Part shown: positions 6,827-10,104 of the stretch, piece after piece | How positions within the stretch are numbered: the first letter of the stretch is position 1 | Layout of the letters: each line of letters begins with the position of its first letter | From: DASYPQ01 sp046155895 | Lineage (GTDB): Bacteria; Planctomycetota; UBA1135; GCA-002686595 | Assembly (NCBI GenBank): GCA_046155895.1 | Contig: JBJXFB010000045.1 | Span: 1-10,104, forward strand | Reading direction: 5' to 3' | Length of the DNA: 10,104 nucleotides | Notes under the pieces: generated by a model | What the model saw: the letters and a program-made list of their open reading frames with translations, nothing else | What the model was told of the DNA's origin: nothing | Databases searched by the model: none | Program-made: the position numbers and the translations under genes

Positions 6827-6854
6827 TCCCGGCCCCGAGATCGGCCGCTATGCT
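6827..6854 (+). promoter_or_regulatory. Promoter-like bipartite motif upstream of ndk
   Basis: TCCCGGCCC (from 6827) is followed by CCGCTATGCTCTC (6845-6857), whose TATGCT (6849-6854) resembles a -10 box. Nearly the same pair, with spacing one base different, occurs upstream of the TPR lipoprotein gene. There is no good TTGACA-type box, so this is a motif-based guess. It would place transcription start near 6861, before both candidate start codons at 6880 and 6922. Confidence 0.35.
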
Positions 6855-6921
6855 CTCGCGCCCGATTGGCCGCCGGAGCATGCCGCTCCAGCCCCCGTCC
6901 CCGAACGCGGAGAACGTGCCC

Positions 6922-7392
6922 GTGGAACGCACCCTGGTCCTCCTGAAGCCCGACGCCGTCCAACGCGGCCTCGTCGGGGAGATCGTCGCCCGCTTCGAGA
7001 AGAAGGGCCTCAAGCTCGCCGGCATGAAGCTCCGGAAGTTCGACGAGGCGCTGCTCAAGAAGCACTACGCCGCCCATGCCGGGAAGCCCTTCTTCGACGG
7101 CCTCGTGCGCTTCATGGGCTCCGGACCGGTCGTCGCGATCGCCCTGGAGGGCAAGAACGCGATCACGGTCACCCGCCACCTGATGGGCAAGACGAACTCC
7201 GCCGAAGCCGCGCCCGGAACGATCCGCGGTGACTTCGGGATGTCCGTCTCCTTCAACCTCGTGCACGGCTCGGACGCGGCCGAGACCGCGACCAAGGAGC
7301 TCGCGCTCTTCTTCCCGGGGTCCGACGAGCTCGTGTCCTGGACGCCGAGCGAGGAGCGCTGGGTGTACGACGTCGAGGGCGAGAAGGTCTGA
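6922..7392 (+). CDS. ndk: Nucleoside diphosphate kinase
   Basis: Transfers the gamma phosphate of ATP to nucleoside diphosphates through a phosphohistidine, balancing cellular NTP pools. The protein is 156 aa from GTG 6922 and starts with the canonical MERTLVLLKPDAVQRGLVGE. It continues with HYAAHAGKPFFDGLV (48-62), the nucleotide-site segment GTIRGDFG (99-106) and the active-site motif NLVHGSDA (112-119), with catalytic His115. The C-terminal FFPGSDELVSWTPSEERWVYD is the longer tail seen in many Ndk proteins. GTG 6922 is chosen because GGAG lies 9 nt upstream and the family begins here. In-frame ATGs at 6880 and 6850 would add 14 or 24 residues without family similarity, and the 6850 ATG overlaps the putative -10 box. 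The gene is divergent from the atp operon and intact. Confidence 0.95.
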   Translation: MERTLVLLKPDAVQRGLVGEIVARFEKKGLKLAGMKLRKFDEALLKKHYAAHAGKPFFDGLVRFMGSGPVVAIALEGKNAITVTRHLMGKTNSAEAAPGTIRGDFGMSVSFNLVHGSDAAETATKELALFFPGSDELVSWTPSEERWVYDVEGEKV

Positions 7393-7411
7393 GGCCGCGC
7401 TGATCGCGGCC
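7393..7411 (+). other. Perfect 7-bp stem-loop between ndk and the NFACT gene
   Basis: GGCCGCG (7393-7399), loop CTGAT, CGCGGCC (7405-7411). It begins directly after the ndk stop codon and ends 11 nt before the next ATG. The stem is all G-C, but no T-run follows, so it does not look like a classical intrinsic terminator. It could stabilise the ndk mRNA end or limit access to the NFACT start, which has no visible Shine-Dalgarno sequence. Chance palindromes are commoner in DNA of this composition. Confidence 0.45.
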
Positions 7412-7422
7412 GCGGTCAGTCC

Positions 7423-8943
7423 ATGAACCTCACGGCGGGCCACGTCGCCGAGCTCTGCCGCGAGATCGATCCACTCGTCCGTGGCGCCACGATCCGCGAC
7501 GTCCACGGCCTCCCGCCGCGCGACCTGCTCCTCGTGCTCGACGTGAAGCGCGGAGAGGGTGTCGGGCCCCCGGTGATCCGGTTGAGGCTCTCGGCGGATC
7601 CCGACGCGCCGCGGTTGCACTTGCAGCGCGAGCGCGTCGACCGGCATCCAGGTCCGGTCGGGCCGTTCTTCCGCCGCCTGGCCGCGGATCTCATCGGTGG
7701 AACGATCACCGGGATCGCGCCAGTGCGCAGTGATCGGGTCGCGATCGTCGAGGTGCGCGACGCGCCCTCCGGCGAGCGGCGCGCGCTCGTGCTCGAGCTC
7801 TTCGGCCGGCGCGCGAACCTCGTGCTCCTCGGTCCCGGGGACCGGATCCTCGAGACGCTCGTGCCGCCGCCGGAAGGCAAGGAGAATCCGCGCCTCGCGC
7901 CGGGTCAGGTCTGGGGTCCGCAGCCGGGACGTCCAGGCGAGCCGGGCCCCTCCCTCGCGGAGACCTTCGCGCCGTCGGGGGTGGCCGCGAGCGAAGCCGC
8001 GCCGCTCTCCTTCCTGGTCGAATCGGCTCTCGGGGGCCAAGCGGGCGAAGCGCAGCGCGCGCGCGAGTCGCGCGATCTGGCCGAGCGTCTCGAGCGCCGC
8101 CTCGGCAAGGCGCGCGGACTCGTCCAGGGGCTCGAGGCGCGACGCTCCGCGGCCTCGGAGATCGAGCGCATCCGCCGGGACGGGGAGATCCTCAAGCTGA
8201 ATCTGCACGCGCTCCGGCGCGGCCTCGCGGAGATCGAGCTCGCGGACCCCTACGAGCCCGACGCGCCGCCGCGCCGGATCGAGCTCGACCCCAAGCTCAC
8301 GCCGCGCCGGAACTTCGAGCGGCTCTTCGAGCGCGCGAAGAAGCTCGAGCGCTCGCGCGCGAGCGTCGAGAGCGAGCTCGAGCTCGCGAGGAGGAAGGAG
8401 CGCGAGCTCGCGGAGCTCCTCGATCTCGTCCGGGCCGCCGATTCGCGCCCCGAAGAGATCGAGGCGCGCGCGATCGAGATCGGCGTGCTCGAACCCAAGC
8501 AAGAGCACGTGCCGAAGAAACGGGCGCAGCCCGCGCCTCGACTCCCCTACCGGACCTTCGAGGCCTCGCGCGGCAGCGAGATCCGCGTCGGACGATCCGC
8601 GCGCGACAACGACGACCTCACCTTCCGCCACGCGAAGGGCTCCGATCTCTGGCTGCACACGGCCGACGCGCCGGGGAGCCACGTCGTGCTCGTGCTGCAG
8701 AAGGGCGCGGACCCCGACTCCGAGGAGCTGATCGATGCCGCGCACCTCGCCGTCCACTACTCTCCGATGCGCGAGGCCGGGCGCGTCCGCGTCCACGTCG
8801 CCCACCGCAAGGAGGTCCACAAGCCCCGCGGGGCGAAAGCGGGCCTCGTCCAGCTCTCCGGCGGCAAGATCCTCGACGTCCGGATGCAACCGGACCGCCT
8901 GCGGCGGTTACTGGGGTCCCGCGAGCCCCCTCCGGAAGGATGA
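7423..8943 (+). CDS. rqcH: NFACT family protein, RqcH-like ribosome quality control factor
   Basis: NFACT proteins (RqcH, Rqc2/NEMF; the FbpA or 'fibronectin-binding' family of older annotations) bind obstructed 50S subunits and direct alanine tailing of stalled peptides. The 506-aa protein shows the NFACT-N domain (1-~145) with the Asp-Arg pair D104-R105 (PVRSDRVAIVEV), at the place of the residues RqcH needs for tRNA work, and ELFGRRANLVLL (125-136). A Pro/Gly-rich linker follows (148-178). The coiled-coil middle has RRDGEILKLNLHALRRG (251-267) and IELDPKLTPRRNFERLF (286-302). The NFACT-R domain (DUF814) is at about 376-497, with GRSARDNDDLTFRHAKGSDL (390-409), WLHTADAPGSHVVL (410-423) and AAHLAVHYS (439-447). 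At 506 aa it is shorter than the ~570 of Bacillus RqcH; the helix-hairpin-helix part seems reduced. The ATG at 7423 lies 30 nt after ndk, probably in the same transcript. The stop overlaps an ATG of the next frame. Confidence 0.9.
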   Translation: MNLTAGHVAELCREIDPLVRGATIRDVHGLPPRDLLLVLDVKRGEGVGPPVIRLRLSADPDAPRLHLQRERVDRHPGPVGPFFRRLAADLIGGTITGIAPVRSDRVAIVEVRDAPSGERRALVLELFGRRANLVLLGPGDRILETLVPPPEGKENPRLAPGQVWGPQPGRPGEPGPSLAETFAPSGVAASEAAPLSFLVESALGGQAGEAQRARESRDLAERLERRLGKARGLVQGLEARRSAASEIERIRRDGEILKLNLHALRRGLAEIELADPYEPDAPPRRIELDPKLTPRRNFERLFERAKKLERSRASVESELELARRKERELAELLDLVRAADSRPEEIEARAIEIGVLEPKQEHVPKKRAQPAPRLPYRTFEASRGSEIRVGRSARDNDDLTFRHAKGSDLWLHTADAPGSHVVLVLQKGADPDSEELIDAAHLAVHYSPMREAGRVRVHVAHRKEVHKPRGAKAGLVQLSGGKILDVRMQPDRLRRLLGSREPPPEG

Positions 8944-8945
8944 TC

Positions 8946-8974
8946 TCCCGGCCCGCGGCGCCCGCCGCTATCCT
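8946..8974 (+). promoter_or_regulatory. Promoter-like bipartite motif upstream of the TPR lipoprotein gene
   Basis: TCCCGGCCC (from 8946) followed by CCGCTATCCTCTC (8965-8977), with TATCCT (8969-8974) as a possible -10 box. The arrangement mirrors the one before ndk (TCCCGG to TATnCT 23 nt here, 22 nt there). Transcription would begin near 8981, about 25 nt before ATG 9006. If real, the lipoprotein gene has its own promoter just after the NFACT stop. Confidence 0.35.
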
Positions 8975-9005
8975 CTCTCCGCTCGCGAGACCGCGATCGA
9001 GCCCC

Positions 9006-10046
9006 ATGGATTCCACGACCCCCGTCCGATCCCTCGTCCCCCGGGCCGCGTGCATCGCCGCGCTGCTCCTCGCCCCGGGGATCCTGGCCTGCCAATCGCA
9101 GGGCTTGAGCTCGAAGCAGAAGGCGAGCCTGGTCGAGCGCTACACCGACACCGCCCAGGAGTACCTCAAGATGGGCGAGCTCGATCGCGCCATGGGGCAG
9201 GCGATCAAGGGCCTCGAGCTCGATCCGCAGAACGAGAAGTGCAAGCTGATCCGCGCGTGGGCGCTGCAGAAGCGGGGCTCGACGGAGGACATCCTGGTCG
9301 CCGAGCGGATCTTCCGGGAGATCCTCCCCAACGGGGACTACCGCATCGTCCTGGGCCTGGCCGAGTGCCTGGAGCGCAAGGGGATCGCCTTCGACGAGGC
9401 CGCGCGGGACATCGAATCCGGCCAGCGGGTCACCGAGGCGTCCGATCCCAAGGAGCGCGCGAAGGCGCTGCGGGAGGAGCGCGATCGGGCCTGGAAGGAA
9501 TCGATCGAGAGGTACGAGCAGACGATCCGACAGCACCAGGACGACATCGACGCGATGAACGGCGCCCTGCGCGTGACCTCGCTCTCGGGCCGCCTCGAGG
9601 AGAGCCTCGAGTACGCCGACCGGCTGGTCACGACGATTCGTCCCACCCGTGAGTTCTGGGAGAAGCACATCCTGCGTCCCGAGATCACCGTCGAGGACGA
9701 GCGGCTCTACCGGCAGCGGATCCGCTACCTCCTCGACCTCGAGATCACGGCGAGGATCCACGCCTCGATCGTGCTCCACGAGCTGAAGCGCGACGAGAAG
9801 GCGCTCGAGCAGCTCGACGTGGCCGTGGCGCTCGACGCGGACCGAGGCGAGCTCTACGGCCGCCGCGCGGAGCTGCAGCGAGCGCTCGGACATCCCGACC
9901 TCGCGATCGGCGAGATCGACAAATTCCTGCGGCTTTCGCAGGAGAGCTACGACCACCCGGACGTGAAGCGGGCCTGGCGCCTCCGCAAGGAGTGCGAAGA
10001 CGAAGTCCGCACGGCGGCCGCGAGCTCCGGCGGCCCGGCGAACTAG
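9006..10046 (+). CDS. TPR-repeat lipoprotein, function unknown
   Basis: The 346-aa protein from ATG 9006 begins with a lipoprotein signal peptide: a basic lead (VRSLVPRAA, 7-15), a hydrophobic core (CIAALLLAPGI) and a lipobox ILAC with Cys29 as the lipidation site. The mature part is nearly all helical, with tetratricopeptide-like repeats. The clearest is EYLKMGELDRAMGQAIKGLELDPQN (52-76); others lie near 110-135, 180-212, 247-280 and 281-312. TPR lipoproteins usually act as envelope scaffolds for protein-protein contacts; no catalytic motif is seen and the partner is unknown. An in-frame ATG at 8940 overlaps the NFACT stop as ATGA, but it would put 22 extra residues before the signal peptide, so 9006 is preferred. 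The central charged stretch (about 140-175) lacks clear repeats. Confidence 0.8.
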   Translation: MDSTTPVRSLVPRAACIAALLLAPGILACQSQGLSSKQKASLVERYTDTAQEYLKMGELDRAMGQAIKGLELDPQNEKCKLIRAWALQKRGSTEDILVAERIFREILPNGDYRIVLGLAECLERKGIAFDEAARDIESGQRVTEASDPKERAKALREERDRAWKESIERYEQTIRQHQDDIDAMNGALRVTSLSGRLEESLEYADRLVTTIRPTREFWEKHILRPEITVEDERLYRQRIRYLLDLEITARIHASIVLHELKRDEKALEQLDVAVALDADRGELYGRRAELQRALGHPDLAIGEIDKFLRLSQESYDHPDVKRAWRLRKECEDEVRTAAASSGGPAN

Positions 10047-10104
10047 GGTCCAGGGCCCGAGCCCTTGAATTGAACTCCGGCTTCGGGGCGGGCCGTACTC
10101 GGCC

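Larger units (their letters stand above)
6662..6921. other. Divergent intergenic region between atpZ and ndk
   Basis: About 260 nt without a convincing gene. It holds the predicted atp promoter on the minus strand (6751-6778) and the promoter-like motif for ndk on the plus strand (6827-6854). Open frames that cross it are extensions of atpZ and ndk or GC-driven shadows. No riboswitch-like or strongly repeated structure was recognised. Confidence 0.6.

Noticed and set aside
6775..8889. A 704-codon open frame on the minus strand opposite ndk and the NFACT gene
   Set aside because: Its product is Arg/Glu/Ala-rich with no family resemblance and it lies antisense to two clearly recognised genes; long shadow frames are expected at this GC content.
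8940..9005. Upstream ATG of the lipoprotein gene overlapping the NFACT stop (ATGA)
   Set aside because: It would bury the lipoprotein signal peptide behind 22 extra residues and would lie upstream of the promoter-like motif; ATG 9006 fits a secreted lipoprotein.
8757..9956. A 399-codon open frame on the minus strand opposite the TPR lipoprotein gene
   Set aside because: Shadow of the real gene: the plus-strand frame has a signal peptide, lipobox and TPR repeats, while the antisense product has low-complexity composition.
10047..10104. Short GGGC/GCCC hairpin and TTGAAT/TTGAAC boxes after the last gene
   Set aside because: The stem is only 4 bp with no T-run and no acceptable -10 box is paired with the TTGAA boxes, so neither a terminator nor a promoter can be supported.
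1..10104. Search for a novel defence, mobile or biosynthetic system
   Set aside because: All substantial coding space is accounted for by ATP synthase subunits, ndk, an NFACT protein and a TPR lipoprotein; no repeats, integrase, transposase or CRISPR-like arrays were seen.

Overview
This window is the F-type ATP synthase locus of a GC-rich bacterium, read on the minus strand, next to a divergent plus-strand group. The plus-strand group holds nucleoside diphosphate kinase, an NFACT/RqcH-type ribosome quality control protein and a TPR-repeat lipoprotein. Strong third-position GC, GTG starts with Shine-Dalgarno sequences, and a lipobox signal peptide suggest a Gram-negative-type bacterium. The sequence alone does not fix the phylum. 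A deep GC-rich lineage such as Planctomycetota or a candidate phylum is only a guess.

Minus strand, 6778 down to 1. A sigma70-like promoter (TTGACG, 16 bp, TAGAGT) is followed by atpZ/atpQ-like, atpI-like, atpB (a), atpE (c), atpF (b), atpH (delta), atpA (alpha), atpG (gamma) and atpD (beta), the classical bacterial atp order. atpC would be expected beyond position 1. Three junctions (atpZ/atpI, atpI/atpB, atpF/atpH) are 4-nt ATGA or GTGA overlaps, which suggests translational coupling. atpE is set apart by a 66-nt gap whose mRNA strand has a 28-nt stretch with no G, a plausible unstructured leader for the highly expressed c subunit. The c subunit looks proton-type (no Na+-ligand pattern around the TM2 glutamate). 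The a subunit has an unusually long, histidine-rich N-terminal region.

atpD is odd in two ways. A one-base insertion in a C run at 582-585 breaks the reading frame just after the P-loop. The last ~320 nt in the window also use visibly different codons (CAA for Gln, more GGT, TTG and GAA) from the rest of the operon. Together these raise the possibility of an assembly or sequencing problem, or recombination, in this part of atpD.

Plus strand, ~6827 to 10046. ndk, a 30-nt gap holding a perfect 7-bp hairpin, the NFACT gene, and a TPR lipoprotein gene lie head to tail. The upstream regions of ndk and of the lipoprotein gene share a bipartite motif (TCCCGGCCC, then CCGCTATnCTCTC) that may be the local promoter signature. 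Positions 10047-10104 hold no recognisable gene.

I see no defence system, mobile element, CRISPR array or RNA gene. This is essentially a housekeeping region. The points worth a second look are the damaged, compositionally mixed atpD, the shared promoter-like motif, the a-subunit extension and the compact NFACT protein.
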